A stretch of 64,000 bases of DNA from Falciphora oryzae. Lineage: Eukaryota; Ascomycota; Sordariomycetes; Magnaporthales; Magnaporthaceae. Of the stretch, positions 22,520 through 33,574 are shown piece by piece. The DNA lies in NCBI GenBank assembly GCA_000733355.1, contig JNVV01000004.1:538181-602180 (forward strand), given 5' to 3'. Both the position numbers and the translations under genes were made by a program. The notes under the pieces were generated by a model that had not been told where the DNA came from, did not search any database, and saw nothing but the letters and a program-made list of their open reading frames with translations. Each line of letters opens with the position of its first letter. Within the stretch, counting starts at the first letter, position 1.

Positions 22520-23847
22520 AATCCAGAGCTTGCATCCCATGGCCATCATCCCATCCATCTCACATGCGACGTCACCCGATGAGCTTTGCACGGCCCGATC
22601 TAGCTTCTGGAGCCGTCCCATCCGGTTGCCTCCCTGTGGCCATCATGCGTGTCAAGTCCTCTCCTCTCACTCGCCCGCAACGAGCCGACATGTCTCCCCC
22701 ACCCAAGGGCAGCCGCTTCCGAGTCCACCAGTCGCCGGCCCTAGAGAAGGGATGACGCAAGCTTCCCCCTCGCAGGATCATGCAAAAAGCCGGGCTAGCA
22801 TGCAGTGCCGGCCTGGCCCTGTTGCTAGAGGATGCTCGTGCGTGGATCTTGACGGCTGAGTGGAGGGCTGGTCGGTGCATGTGGACTTGTTTCCCCCTTG
22901 AACTTTATTTCCGGCCGACACCCGGCCAGCTATCCCTGACCGCCATTCAGAGGCGTCGGTTCCTTGGTCCTGGTTCAAGATTCTGAAGACGGACAACATC
23001 TTGAAAAGGGGGTAGGAAGTCGGACTGGGGACTTGTTGGTTGGCTCTTTACTGGACCCCCCTACAATAACGGCAGTGATGTGCAGGATGACGAAGCCGTC
23101 CTAAGCGACCCAGGCCCTGGCCCCGGGTGGTCTCGTTTCAGGCGCAACTGCCATTTGCGATGATCAATACAATGTGCTCAGCCTCACCTCGTTCCCCTAC
23201 TCGACGGCCCGGGCAATTGGTTTGCCTGGCTGTCGTACCTGTCATTCAACCTGAGCTCGAACAAATCCAAATTTGACTCTTGCCATCCGGGCTTCCATGG
23301 AGGAAACAAGCCATCAAACATTGATGGTGGAGAGGGGACCCCTTCTTCGACGGCTGGGGCAGCTAAGCCGGCAAGGTCCGCCAGCCAAGACCAGCCCGCT
23401 TCCGGCTTGGCAATGCTTGTTTTTGCGCCCGCCCGATCTGGTGGGGCATGAGCCGCTGCGGCCACCATCCAATGCCTAAAAAGCACGACTCCTTGGTCCA
23501 ATGGTTCAAGGTGGAAAGTGCCAGGCTCCATGCCTTGCCCGCCTCGTCAGCTTCGCGGGACGCGTAGGCGCTGGCCCGCATCGGCCTAGCGCTAATGCAG
23601 TGTGTTTCACCTGCTGACTGGGGGGTTGGGTCCTAGAAGCCGAGATGGACCTGGGTTGGTTTGGTCTGCCTCGATCTGGCGCGCCTCTCTCGATGACGGG
23701 AGGCTCTACCGAGCCCGTCCAGCCAAGCTCGGCCAGAATCTCTTCAATTTGAGCACGACGGGAATACAAAAACTATCGTTCAAATCGACAAGAAAAGAGA
23801 TATCCAATGCAGCTCTTCAAGTCCCAATCCAACAAGGAATCCACAAA
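22520..23847. other. intergenic, no gene seen
   Basis: About 1.3 kb upstream of the CipC-like gene and of the frameshifted ORF. Only short overlapping frames with no motif are present. Confidence 0.5.
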
Positions 23848-24590
23848 ATGGATCAAGAACAATCACCAGAGCTCGCGGAGGCGCGACGCATAATCGCAGC
23901 TCCACCAGAGGGACCCAGGAACACCTCGAGCTCTACTCCTACTTCCCAGAAGGCCCCTACGTCCACAAGCGCGTGGTAGGGTTCGAAACCAGGGCCGAGC
24001 GCAAGGGCTGGGTGTCCGAAATGAAAAAAAAAAAAAACGAAGAGGATCACCGTTCCTTCGACCTGTACCACGTCTTTTTGGAAAGCTCCGAGGGACGGCA
24101 AGAAGGTCCGGCTGGCGCTGTTCCGCGTGCCTACTGAGCCCAACTGCATTCGAGCACGGAGCGCCCAGGTCAAGCAGCAAAAGGCCGAGCAGCACCGGCA
24201 GGCGTGCGCCGAGGCCGCGGGTAGAGGGGAGCCGCTGCCAGCGCACCCGGATTCCTGGCGCTGGCATAACTATGTAGTCGCGGTGATCACTGTAGGCGAC
24301 GGTGCCAAAGGAAAAGACCTGCTCATCTACGATTACGATGCTGGACCCTGGACGCCTGGCCTCAGAGAAATGGAGACGAAACAACGTGGGCTGATCCGCT
24401 GGATTAGAACCAAGGCAAAGAATCCAAGCTGTATATCTGGTACAGCACTGACCGGAGCCAAAAGGCACAGCAGGAGTCCCTGGTGCTTCCACTGAGAAAA
24501 CTGGCATTTTGGGCAGACTGCAGAGATGTGCCGTTGGAGGGAGCAGAGAACCCGAGGGTAGCGGGCATGGAGAGGATCACTGGATTGTGA
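23848..24590 (+). pseudogene. frameshifted small fungal ORF, function unknown
   Basis: A protein-like reading frame starts at MDQEQSPELAEARR (23848) and ends at MERITGL-stop (24588-24590), but it changes frame three times: near 23911 (one base missing), near 24093 (one base extra) and near 24415 (one base missing). Between the breaks the text is clearly protein-like: LELYSYFPEGPYVHKRVVGF, SFDLYHVFLESSE, WRWHNYVVAVITVGDG, LLIYDYDAGPWTPG, LYIWYSTDRSQKAQQ. I do not recognise the family. The breaks could be true decay or single-base assembly errors; introns do not explain them because no consensus splice sites lie at the breaks. It ends 227 bp from the 3' end of the convergent WW-domain gene. Confidence 0.55.
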
Positions 24591-24816
24591 ATAAGTAGAT
24601 AACCAGGCCCGGTATTGAACATAAGCCATTGAGAAATACTCCAGGGAATTGGCATGAGGCACAGAGAGCGTACAGAGATTGCGAGACTAAACAAATAGGT
24701 ATAGGGATTAGAGTAGTTGGTATCTGACAAGCCACGCTGACTACAGGAGAAAATACCGCGAGGGCAAAAAGAGCGGATAAAGAGCCCGGCAATCCATCAC
24801 ACAATCTATCCAAACA

Positions 24817-27800
24817 TCAAAACTCGAGAACGTCTCCCCAGCCCGATCCTTCATAGTCCACATCGACACTCACCCCATCCGCATTAACATCCTCCACGGC
24901 CGGGACGGTAAGAAGTGCAGAGTAGTCAGTGGTCGCCGCCCCCGCCCCAACCTCGGACGAGACGTCACCAAGCCCGCCAACCTCACCGCCCACCGCCAAG
25001 CCGTCCGCCGGGGGCGACGCCACAGCAAGGACCTGGCCCTCGGCGCCGGCCCCCGAGAAGAGCGGCTGGACCATGTACTGCTCGTCAACCATGGGCGTCT
25101 CGGGGACGCCGGTGCCGCCACCGCCGAGCAGGGCCTGGGTCGTGGCGTCGTTGCCCGTCGTACCAATGTCGCCGCCGGCAGCCCCAGCCGTGGCGTCTCC
25201 CGCGGCGCCAGCGTCCTGTTGGGTACCCAGGGCCTTCTCGAGCGCCTTTGCCATCTTGGCCACGTCGATCATCTGGATGCCCGACACGCCGGCCTGGGGC
25301 TGCCACTCGGTCTCCTGCGGCGGGAAGGGGGTGGGTTGTGGCGACTGGAACAGAGACTGCGACACGCTCACGGGGCTCACCGGCGCGGCTTGTTGCATCT
25401 GCTGTAGTTGCTGCTGTTGTTGTAATTGTTGCTGTTGCTGCTGCTGCAGGTACTGGTAAACGAGAGCCTGTTGTTGCTGCTGCTGGAAGCCTTGGGATGC
25501 ATATTGTACCTGCCCAGGGGTGGTCTGGAATACCTGTTGTGGAACGCCCTGTTGAGACATGATGACCTGCTGCGGCTGCTGCTGTTGCTGTCCCTGCTGC
25601 TCTTGTATCGTTTGTAGTACATTCGCAAACTGCTCGACTGCCTGTCCAACTGGGTGTTGATGTTGCTGCTGTTGCTGCTGTGACTGGGTCTGCTGTTGTT
25701 GAGGCATCTGCTGTGGGGGTCTATTTTGCTGGGCCATCTGTTGCTGAAGCAGTTGCTGCTGGAGCATTTGCTGTTGCTGCATCTGCTGTTGCGGCGTCTG
25801 CTGTTGGGCCATTTGTTGCAGCGGAGGTTTTTGTTGCTGAACCATTTGCTGTTGCTGGGGCATCTGTTGCAATGGAGGCTTTTGCTGTTGGAGCATTTGT
25901 TGCTGCTGCACAGTCTGCTGCTGGGGCACTTGTTGCTGCGGAGGTCTCTGCTGTCCAAGCATCTGCTGCTGCTGAGGGATCTGCTGTAGCTGTTGCGGAG
26001 GCCGTTGCTGCTGCGGCACCTGCTGTTGATACACGACTCCCGGCTGCTGTTGAAGCACTTGCTGTTGCGGAGGCCTGATTTGCGGCTGCTGCTGCTGATG
26101 AGCAAAAGCCGGGTGTTGCTTCAGAGGCTTTGGAGCCTTGGGGCCTTTGTTCTGAGGCGGCGTTGGGGTCTCGAACAGCCTGGAAAACCAGCTCTTGCTT
26201 TTGCCAGAGCTACCACTGCTGCTCTGGGGTTGGCCCTGGACGGGGGTAGGCCCGGGACGGTATACCATGGTTGTTTGCTGTCCCTGGACCATCATGGGCT
26301 GTTGGCCCTGGACCATAACAGGCTGCTGTCCTTGGGCCACCATGGGTTGCTGCTGGAGGACCTGCCCTTGTTGGTAGTAGATTCCCGGCTGTTGCTGTGG
26401 CACCTGCTGCCCTGGCTGGAAAGGACGGACGACCTGCTGGGGGCCTTGCATAACCACAGCCTGCTGTTGCACTTGTTGCTGTTGTAGTTGCTGTTGCAAC
26501 ATGGCTTGCTGGGTGGTTACCTGCGGCTGCGGTTGAGCATTGAAACCCTGTCCGGGGGTGAGCTGCGGGGTTTGTGGTGATTGCTGTTGCTGAAGGCCAA
26601 GAGGGTTGTTCAGGTTCTGCGGATGACCACCTTGTGCTCCGGCAGGCAATTGTTGGCCTGGAACACCGGCCCCTGTGACAGGAGGGGACTGCGCAGTGCC
26701 TGGTGCCCCCTGAGCGATCTGCATCTGAGCAGCCTGATGGGCACGCTGCTGCAGGAGCTGATGCCCCTGCTGCAGAGCCGCGGGTTGCTGCGCAGTCGGG
26801 ATGTGGGCGCCCCCTGGGGGCGAGTAAGCTGCCAGCACGGCACGTTGTTGCAGGAGCTGATGTCCCTGCTGCAAGGCCGCCGGCATCTGCTGCCCGCCCG
26901 GTCCTGGCAACTCCTGCTGCCACGGAGACGAGCTCGGCCCGACGCCCTGGAGCGACATGGGAGAGGCAGGCGAGGAGCCTGGAAGCTGAGGCGGCGACGC
27001 GACTGCAGGAGTCGGCCTGACCTGTTGCGACGCTGCCCTGTGTAGCGACTGCGTTGCAGACATTGGTACCGTCTGTGAGGTCTGGCTGTGCGGCGTCCCT
27101 ATGGGGCTTCCATGAGCACTTGTATGCCCGGATGCCAGGGCAGCCGTGTTCACCGTCGGGCTCTGCGCAGATAGACTGGCGCGCGGACTATGTGCAGCTC
27201 CCTGGGGCAGCTGAGGGCTGCCACTCTGCATCTGTGGCTGGGTCGGGACCCGCGAGGTTGGGCCTATGCCACTCAAGGACGGAGTTGTAGAATGAGAGAC
27301 AGGAGAGTGAACCGTATGAGGGCTGCCACCAGCGACAGGGCTGGATACTAGGCTTTGGGCCGCGGCAGCGGAGATGGGTTGGGTGTATGGCACGGCGACG
27401 GGTGGAGCTGGCGAGTGCATGACCGGGATCTGTCCGGGTTGGGCTTGAGGGAAGACTCCTGTGGGTTGTGTGGGTTGCATCATTTGTGGCTGCTGAGCTG
27501 GTTGCGGCGTCGCCACGGGGACGCCCGGTTGCGACAAGACAGCATACTGTATACCGTTGTGCGTGTACAACACATACTGAGGCTGTTGAGGGACGGTAGC
27601 GGGGCCTGCGCCTGGTGTGTTTACAACTGGCTGAGCCGTCTGTAGTTGCGGTGTCTGTTGTTGCTGTTGGGGTGTAAGAGCCTGGGCTGGCGTCGGCTGC
27701 TGCTGTTGACCCTGCAGCAGGAGAAGGCCCGAGGCCTGTGCTGCCGCAAGCGCCGGCGTAGTAGCAGGAACACCAACCAGCGAAACCGGCGATGGTTGCT

Positions 27801-30800
27801 GAGGCGAGCTCGGCGTCTGGTCAGCGGATGGCGACGGCACCGACGGAGGAAGCTGTGACTGAGTTCCCTGTGCACCCGCGGTCGACCGCCACCCGCCAGG
27901 CACGCCGGGAGCCGCGCCGTTCTGTGAGGCTACCGCAACATTAGCTGGAGCTTGTGTCGGCCCGCCAGGATACTGAGGCCCTGGAGAACCTTGCGACGAA
28001 TATCCTAGTTGTGACGACACAGAGGCCCTATGCACAGAACTAATGGAGCGCCGCGACGGTGAACCGTGGCCGGCAGGGGGTGGTGTTTGAGAGACTGGTC
28101 CCCATGACTGCTGTAGAATACCATGCGGACCGCCCTGCCCAGGTGGAGGCGTCGGCCGACTGGCCACGGGAGCAACAGGCCCGGGCGGGGACTGCGGCCT
28201 TTCTGTAGGAGCCATTGAAAGGCCACATATGCTCTGAGACGGAGATCCATGAAGCGGGCCACCAGGGCTTCCAGCGTGGATGCTCTGCGGTCCTGGCTGC
28301 GTTGGTACATGCTGCGAGGGTTCAGCAGCCTCGACCGCGCCGGCGTAAATCTCCTGGCCTTGCAAGATGCTTTGTTCAGCCGACGCAAAAGGCAGGCTGA
28401 TAGTCATGTCGTTCGTCGTCGGATTTGGCGTCTCGCTGGGGTGTTGTGACTGGTCCATGACACCAGGCATGGAAACAATAGCGACCTGCTCTGGCTCTGG
28501 TATTTGCCCCTGGCTGTCTGCTGGGTTGGCGAGGTTCTGGGACGCCGGGACAGGAGAGCCACCATGAGGTTCCGACTCGATTGCGTGAACCACAGCGAAC
28601 GAATGGGAAGTAATATCAGCAGCCTCAACGTGTGCAGCTGCCGGGTTTTCAAGTTCTGGGTTTGGCTGGACTAGTGCAGCTAGACCGCCGGTTCCCGCGC
28701 TGGTGACCAGCATACTTGATACCGCAGCCCCTTGTGTGTTGGCGACCCCTTGTTCTGGTGCTACTGCCAAACCCCCAGACATAGATGCTTCCACCGGCGC
28801 AGTCTGGATGGCCGCCATAACAGGAGCAGTCTCGACGACGGCACTTTCTATGATCGTGTTGTACTTCTCTGGCGGGATCTTTTCTTTACCAGCGCTCGGC
28901 GAATCGGTGGGATTTGAGGATTCCGCTTTGCTGATAGATGGGGATGGCTCGGTCTGTACCGGTCCATTCCCGGGTTCCGGGCCGCTGATCACGGCAAAAT
29001 TTGCTGTCGTCAAAGGAGTATCCGCCGGCTCTGGCGGCCCCGTTGTTGCGCTTTCGGGGCCTTCTGTTGGCTGCTTCACGTCCTCCGGTGCAGGCACAGA
29101 CCCGGCGACATCAGTGATGACCGCAAAAGAGTCCTCCGTGCTGGGCGACGTTGTTCGAGGAACGACCACAGCCGCGGAAGCTCCGTTCCTGATAACAGGC
29201 TGCCGCGCGAGCTTCTCGCTGGAAACAGGGGTACCGGCTCTGCTGTTCTCGAGCTCGACTGCCTGGACCGGGAGCAAAGGACCCGCGGCCGCGGAGGGTG
29301 GCGCATTGGGCATGATATGTGAAACTCCCCGATATTTGGTCTGCGTGTCGACAATCGGATACACGGGGCCGGAAGCGGACGCCATCACAGGGTCCGCGGG
29401 CAGCAGCACGGGCGCCGTCGTTACCCTGTGCACCATCCCAGGAGGGAGGTCCGGCCGCGCGTAAGGCAGTTGCCGGTGGCCGGTAGGCGTGCCATTCTGC
29501 TGTTGCTGATGCTGCTGGTGCACAAAGCCAGATGTAGGCATGGGCGCCTGATGGAACCCAGCACCGGCAGGCCCGGCGCCGCTGTTGGCAAAGATCATAT
29601 AAGGCTTCGGAGGCATCTGGAACGACTGTCTCGGCTCGGCCATCTGTGGTCTGTGGTGCGAAGGGCCAGGCTGCATCGGCCGGCCGCGAGCTGGTCTGAG
29701 AATCGAAGGCGTGGACTGCACGCCGCCCGGTTCGGTGGGCTGTGGTGGCTCCTGAGGGGGTGGGAATGGACGGCTAGGGAAGGACTGAGTGTGAAGGATG
29801 CTCCGGTTCGGCTGCGAGATGCTCTCGTGCCGAGCCTTTGTACCTGGAAGCACGTTGGCGTCCAGAGGTAGTGTGGGGTGGTGCGCCAGGCCTTGGGGAT
29901 GGGAAGGATGGCGCATGGGGGGTATTTGTGGTGGTTGCTGCTGCGACCAGGGGGGATTTTGTCCAGGTCCTTCAGCCTCAGCAGGGGGGATTATTGGCAG
30001 TCCTGCAACAGAGTGTCGCTTCGCAGAGTTCAGCTCGTCGCTTGGCGAGACGCCACCAGCTATAAATACCTGGCCAGCCAACGAGAGCCGCTCCTGCGCG
30101 GCTGCGGCTGAAGGGCCTCCGGGAGCGCCAGAAATTGACTGAACATGCGGCTGGGGATGTTGCTGACTACTCCCCACAGCGCCGCTGTTCAGGCCGGTCA
30201 ATGGCTGTCGGCCAGATGCATTGCTAGGTGGCGCCACCGACGCCTCAGCCGAAGGGCCGGCTGCGGCAGACTCGGGAGACACCACTGGGAGCTCCATCGG
30301 GGCGTCCTGGACGTTCAGTGGTGCTATCTGCTGCTGGACCTGAACACCAGCGCTGTCGGCATCGTTTCCTGGTAGCTCGACCGGCGTCGGGAAAACGTCT
30401 TCGTAGCATTTCCCGGTCGACTCGCTGGCAAGCTCGGCAAGCGAGCCCAGCGGCGACCATGTAGTCGCATTTCCCGGCAGCTCGAACGGGCGCTGCCACC
30501 CGTCCAGGATAGGCACGCTCCGAGGATCTTGCCCAGCGCGAAGGGGCACGGAGACACCTTGCGCGCCGGGCCCACCAGCACCAGCAGCAAAATTGGCCGC
30601 CGCGGGGCGAGCGGTCGGACCTACCACCGGCGCCGTCGTCCCCACGGGATAGACGGTCGGCGGCAAGGAAGGAGGAGGATGGTTGACAGCTACTCCTGAA
30701 ACAAAACCCGGCTGAGAAGCCGCTGGCTGCGGGCGTCCTGGCCAGTTGGCGACAGGACCGGGCCCCGAGACGTCAAGCACAGGAGGCGACACCATGACGA

Positions 30801-31407
30801 ACCCATCGGCCGAAGCCGGCGGCTCCGACTTGGGGACCTGGCTCTCCGCCGCCACCTCGCTAGGCGGAGATATCGTATTCTCACTGGTTATGATATCACT
30901 CAGGGACGCGCGAGGGGTCCCACCAGCGCTGGTGAGAGGCGAGACATGGGACTTGTCGCCAAGCAGCTCGGAGTTGGGGGAAAGCGACGCCGCCGCCGGG
31001 GACTTTCCATTCGGCGACTTCCGCCCCTCGCTCGACGGCGACATCCTGGCACTGGCAGCGCCGCCAGGACCAAGATACATCAGGTTATCCCATCCCGCAG
31101 CGGCGGGGTCGTCGACCTCGGGGATGTCCGCAGTCGTCGCAGCCGCGCTTCGCCTCGCAGCCTGCCGCGCCGCGATGTCGAGGTTCTTGTCGCGCCCGCC
31201 GGTCGTGGACCGCCTCTTGATCTGCCGGTCGCTCTCGAGCTTCTCCTCGGGCGCGAGGCTGACGGGCCCCACGAAGGAGCCAAAGTACTCGGAGAACTCG
31301 TCGCCCGGCTGCGGGAACTGGAACTGCGTCATGCCCGTCGGCTTGTAGCGGTAGAACCATCGCGCCCCGTCGTAGTCGGACTCCCATCCCTCCGGAAGGC
31401 CGGGCAT
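24817..31407 (-). CDS. very large WW-domain protein with Pro/Gln-rich, prion-like body
   Basis: A single uninterrupted frame of 2196 codons. The N-terminus is a WW domain (residues 4-34: LPEGWESDYDGARWFYRYKP, then TGMTQFQFPQP). Trp8, the aromatic block WFYRY and the closing Pro are present, while the usual second Trp is Phe29. WW domains bind proline motifs, and this protein is itself full of PPP/PQ stretches. The middle is Ser/Pro/Ala/Val-rich and disordered. Residues about 1765-2012 are dominated by runs of Gln broken by Pro, Met and Leu (QQMPQQQQMVQQQKPPLQQM). The acidic C-terminus (VDVDYEGSGWGDVLEF) is conserved-looking. I know no precise function; a scaffold or transcription/RNA-related role is only an inference. 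No intron is needed. Confidence 0.85.
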   Translation of the reverse strand: MPGLPEGWESDYDGARWFYRYKPTGMTQFQFPQPGDEFSEYFGSFVGPVSLAPEEKLESDRQIKRRSTTGGRDKNLDIAARQAARRSAAATTADIPEVDDPAAAGWDNLMYLGPGGAASARMSPSSEGRKSPNGKSPAAASLSPNSELLGDKSHVSPLTSAGGTPRASLSDIITSENTISPPSEVAAESQVPKSEPPASADGFVMVSPPVLDVSGPGPVANWPGRPQPAASQPGFVSGVAVNHPPPSLPPTVYPVGTTAPVVGPTARPAAANFAAGAGGPGAQGVSVPLRAGQDPRSVPILDGWQRPFELPGNATTWSPLGSLAELASESTGKCYEDVFPTPVELPGNDADSAGVQVQQQIAPLNVQDAPMELPVVSPESAAAGPSAEASVAPPSNASGRQPLTGLNSGAVGSSQQHPQPHVQSISGAPGGPSAAAAQERLSLAGQVFIAGGVSPSDELNSAKRHSVAGLPIIPPAEAEGPGQNPPWSQQQPPQIPPMRHPSHPQGLAHHPTLPLDANVLPGTKARHESISQPNRSILHTQSFPSRPFPPPQEPPQPTEPGGVQSTPSILRPARGRPMQPGPSHHRPQMAEPRQSFQMPPKPYMIFANSGAGPAGAGFHQAPMPTSGFVHQQHQQQQNGTPTGHRQLPYARPDLPPGMVHRVTTAPVLLPADPVMASASGPVYPIVDTQTKYRGVSHIMPNAPPSAAAGPLLPVQAVELENSRAGTPVSSEKLARQPVIRNGASAAVVVPRTTSPSTEDSFAVITDVAGSVPAPEDVKQPTEGPESATTGPPEPADTPLTTANFAVISGPEPGNGPVQTEPSPSISKAESSNPTDSPSAGKEKIPPEKYNTIIESAVVETAPVMAAIQTAPVEASMSGGLAVAPEQGVANTQGAAVSSMLVTSAGTGGLAALVQPNPELENPAAAHVEAADITSHSFAVVHAIESEPHGGSPVPASQNLANPADSQGQIPEPEQVAIVSMPGVMDQSQHPSETPNPTTNDMTISLPFASAEQSILQGQEIYAGAVEAAEPSQHVPTQPGPQSIHAGSPGGPLHGSPSQSICGLSMAPTERPQSPPGPVAPVASRPTPPPGQGGPHGILQQSWGPVSQTPPPAGHGSPSRRSISSVHRASVSSQLGYSSQGSPGPQYPGGPTQAPANVAVASQNGAAPGVPGGWRSTAGAQGTQSQLPPSVPSPSADQTPSSPQQPSPVSLVGVPATTPALAAAQASGLLLLQGQQQQPTPAQALTPQQQQQTPQLQTAQPVVNTPGAGPATVPQQPQYVLYTHNGIQYAVLSQPGVPVATPQPAQQPQMMQPTQPTGVFPQAQPGQIPVMHSPAPPVAVPYTQPISAAAAQSLVSSPVAGGSPHTVHSPVSHSTTPSLSGIGPTSRVPTQPQMQSGSPQLPQGAAHSPRASLSAQSPTVNTAALASGHTSAHGSPIGTPHSQTSQTVPMSATQSLHRAASQQVRPTPAVASPPQLPGSSPASPMSLQGVGPSSSPWQQELPGPGGQQMPAALQQGHQLLQQRAVLAAYSPPGGAHIPTAQQPAALQQGHQLLQQRAHQAAQMQIAQGAPGTAQSPPVTGAGVPGQQLPAGAQGGHPQNLNNPLGLQQQQSPQTPQLTPGQGFNAQPQPQVTTQQAMLQQQLQQQQVQQQAVVMQGPQQVVRPFQPGQQVPQQQPGIYYQQGQVLQQQPMVAQGQQPVMVQGQQPMMVQGQQTTMVYRPGPTPVQGQPQSSSGSSGKSKSWFSRLFETPTPPQNKGPKAPKPLKQHPAFAHQQQQPQIRPPQQQVLQQQPGVVYQQQVPQQQRPPQQLQQIPQQQQMLGQQRPPQQQVPQQQTVQQQQMLQQQKPPLQQMPQQQQMVQQQKPPLQQMAQQQTPQQQMQQQQMLQQQLLQQQMAQQNRPPQQMPQQQQTQSQQQQQQHQHPVGQAVEQFANVLQTIQEQQGQQQQQPQQVIMSQQGVPQQVFQTTPGQVQYASQGFQQQQQQALVYQYLQQQQQQQLQQQQQLQQMQQAAPVSPVSVSQSLFQSPQPTPFPPQETEWQPQAGVSGIQMIDVAKMAKALEKALGTQQDAGAAGDATAGAAGGDIGTTGNDATTQALLGGGGTGVPETPMVDEQYMVQPLFSGAGAEGQVLAVASPPADGLAVGGEVGGLGDVSSEVGAGAATTDYSALLTVPAVEDVNADGVSVDVDYEGSGWGDVLEF

Positions 31408-32698
31408 TGTGTGTAGGGGCTCGTTGCCTTATATCTCGGGGTCGAGGTAGCTGATTTCTCCTCGCGAGAAGCAGAATACGGCGGTTCCGAACTCGGCGGC
31501 CGGTGTCACTATACAGATGGCAGCTCGCGAGAGGACGGTTTTCAGCGGTCCGGTGATGTGAGCCGAACCTTCATCAACACAAAGGGGCTTGCATGTTATC
31601 TGTCGTCGGCTTGGCTGGCGGTTCGCAAGCTCGAGGCGGCCGACGGAGTTGGGCAGATGGCAACGAAGTTGAGGGGCGGCGAGCAGGGAGGGGTGGGAGA
31701 TGGGCAGCAGTGATTTGCCACCCAGCAGCTAGCTGGAACAAGCTCTTTTGGAGAATTATATCAACCTGCCCAGGCACCTCGGCAGGCAAGTGACAGGTAG
31801 TGAGAAATGTGTCAAGGAGGCACGAAAGACTTGTTTCGAGCGCAGAACAGCCCTGCGGCAGGACGAAGGAAAGCGCAGGATTAGCGCCCTCCGGCCGGGG
31901 GACCTCAAGAGACAGAAGAAACACAGCTCGCAAATCAACGAGAAGGGCGCTTGACCTAGACGGCGCGCGTGCGGCTGAAGCGGGCTGCCCACTTGGGTTG
32001 CCCGCCCAGGCGCCAATTGCGGACAAGCGTGAGGGAGGTGGCGTCGAGTCTCGGGGCGCTCAATCCTTTTCTGATTGATTTTCCGAGGACCACGCCATCC
32101 ACCGTCGCTCTGCTGCGGGTGTTTAGGGAGCGGCCTCAAGCAACTGTGCTCCAGCCAGATGTCTACCGCATTTTTGGGGCGGGCGACCGACGGCCATGTC
32201 TTGGTGCGCCCGCGTTGTGCCATGTGAGCTTGAGGGGTTCAATGGCACTGTGTCGCTGAACTGAGAAAGTTCGGGTGAGGACAAGGCTGGCTGCTTGCTT
32301 GGTGCCGTTGCTGCCAACCCACCACCACACAGAATACCTAAACAAGAAGAAAAAAAAAGTCAAGTCTCTAGTGTCCCCGCCTCGGCTGTTGTTCTCCCTG
32401 CGCCGGAAGGGGCGGAGCCAGTTGCGCACAAGCCTCCCGTTCCCGGCCACCCACCACAACCCCCCGGCCATTCCCATTCCTCCTGCTGCTTTCCCCTGCC
32501 GCCCCTCCTCGCGCGTCTCAACCCCCGGTCTCGGCCCGGCCGAGCCCGCTGTACGCAGTGTGCCATGCATGCCTCCTTGAATTATTATTTACTCCACATC
32601 CCGATGCCCGGTGATCCCTCTGAACCTTAAGTATATGTAGTATGTAGTCGTCGTGCGTCCCCGCCCCTCCATCTTAGATCCTGCCCATCCTTCCATCC
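31408..32698. other. promoter and 5' region of the WW gene plus 3' region of the phosphatase gene
   Basis: About 1.3 kb without a supportable gene. Frames are short and lack motifs. An A-rich patch lies at about 32341-32360. Confidence 0.5.
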
Positions 32699-33470
32699 TC
32701 AGCTACTGCTGCTGCTGCTCCCGCCGCCGCCGCCGCCGTCTGCCGCATTATCGCCCGTACCTGCTGCCTCAGGCCTCCCAGCCGATGCAGCCGCAGAAGA
32801 AGCCGCCGCAGCCGCGTCCGGGAACGTCTCCTTGAGGAAGTTCTCGGAGAACCGGACGGCCTGCTGATACGTGAGCGCGAACCCGTCGTCGCCGCCGTAG
32901 TACGGGTCCGTGACCACCTCGACCCTGCCCGTGCCCGAGAACTCGCCAAAGAGCATCACCTTAGCCCTGCTGTCCTGGCCCTTGAGCCGCTTGAGGCTCG
33001 CCTTCATCTGCTGGAGGTCCTTGAGGTTTGACCGGTCCATGGCGAAGATGTAGTCGAACGTGTCGAAGTCCTTGTTGTTCACCTGTGTGTGACGAAACGT
33101 TCAAGATCAGTCACACGTCTGGGAAAAAAGAAGGCGGAGGGTGCTGGGTACCCAGTGATGGGCGCGAGGGAAGGAGCAAAGAGAAAAAGACGCAAAAGAA
33201 TCACCAACCTTCCTCGCCGAGTGGAAGTAATCAACGATGCCGTTCGCCCTCAGCGTCGCCATGGTTCGCGAGTCGGGCGGCTCGCCCGTGTGGTAGGCCG
33301 CCGTGCCGCACGAGTCGATCCTGCCGACGCGGTCCTTGTAGTGCGGCGTCCTTGTCAGGGACTGGAAGACGCCCTCGGCCATGGTCGAGCGGCAGATGTT
33401 GCCCAGGCAGCAGAACAGCACCGACACGGTCTGGTCCGGCAGCCCGGGCGACAGTGGCGACAGGGGTCCT

Positions 33471-33502
<32 letters not shown>

Positions 33503-33574
33503 GCCGCCCGTCGACGACGGACGCACCGGGACCCGCGACCCAGCCCGCGAGGACCAGCCGTCGGCCCGCGGCAT
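32699..33574 (-). CDS. low-molecular-weight protein tyrosine phosphatase with poly-Gln extension
   Basis: LMW-PTP family; hydrolyses phosphotyrosine through a Cys-phosphate intermediate. Two exons, 33574-33209 and 33082-32699, give 249 residues; the join is SARK-VNNKDFDTFD with donor GTTGGT and acceptor CACAG. The P-loop V-L-F-C-C-L-G-N-I-C-R-S-T holds Cys56 and Arg62 (C-X5-R). The general-acid loop is TDPYYGGDDGF with Asp181. Family proteins are about 150-160 residues. The extra length is an N-terminal extension with a run of 11 Gln (25-35) and an Ala/Gly/Ser-rich tail ending in a Gly run and a Ser run. CAG repeats in the coding strand suggest length polymorphism. The P-loop has Thr where Pro is common after CRS, which should not affect the active site. 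Confidence 0.92.

Noticed and set aside
25426..26487. Leu- and Ala-rich plus-strand ORFs
   Set aside because: Direct reverse reading of CAG/CAA-rich Gln codons of the WW gene.
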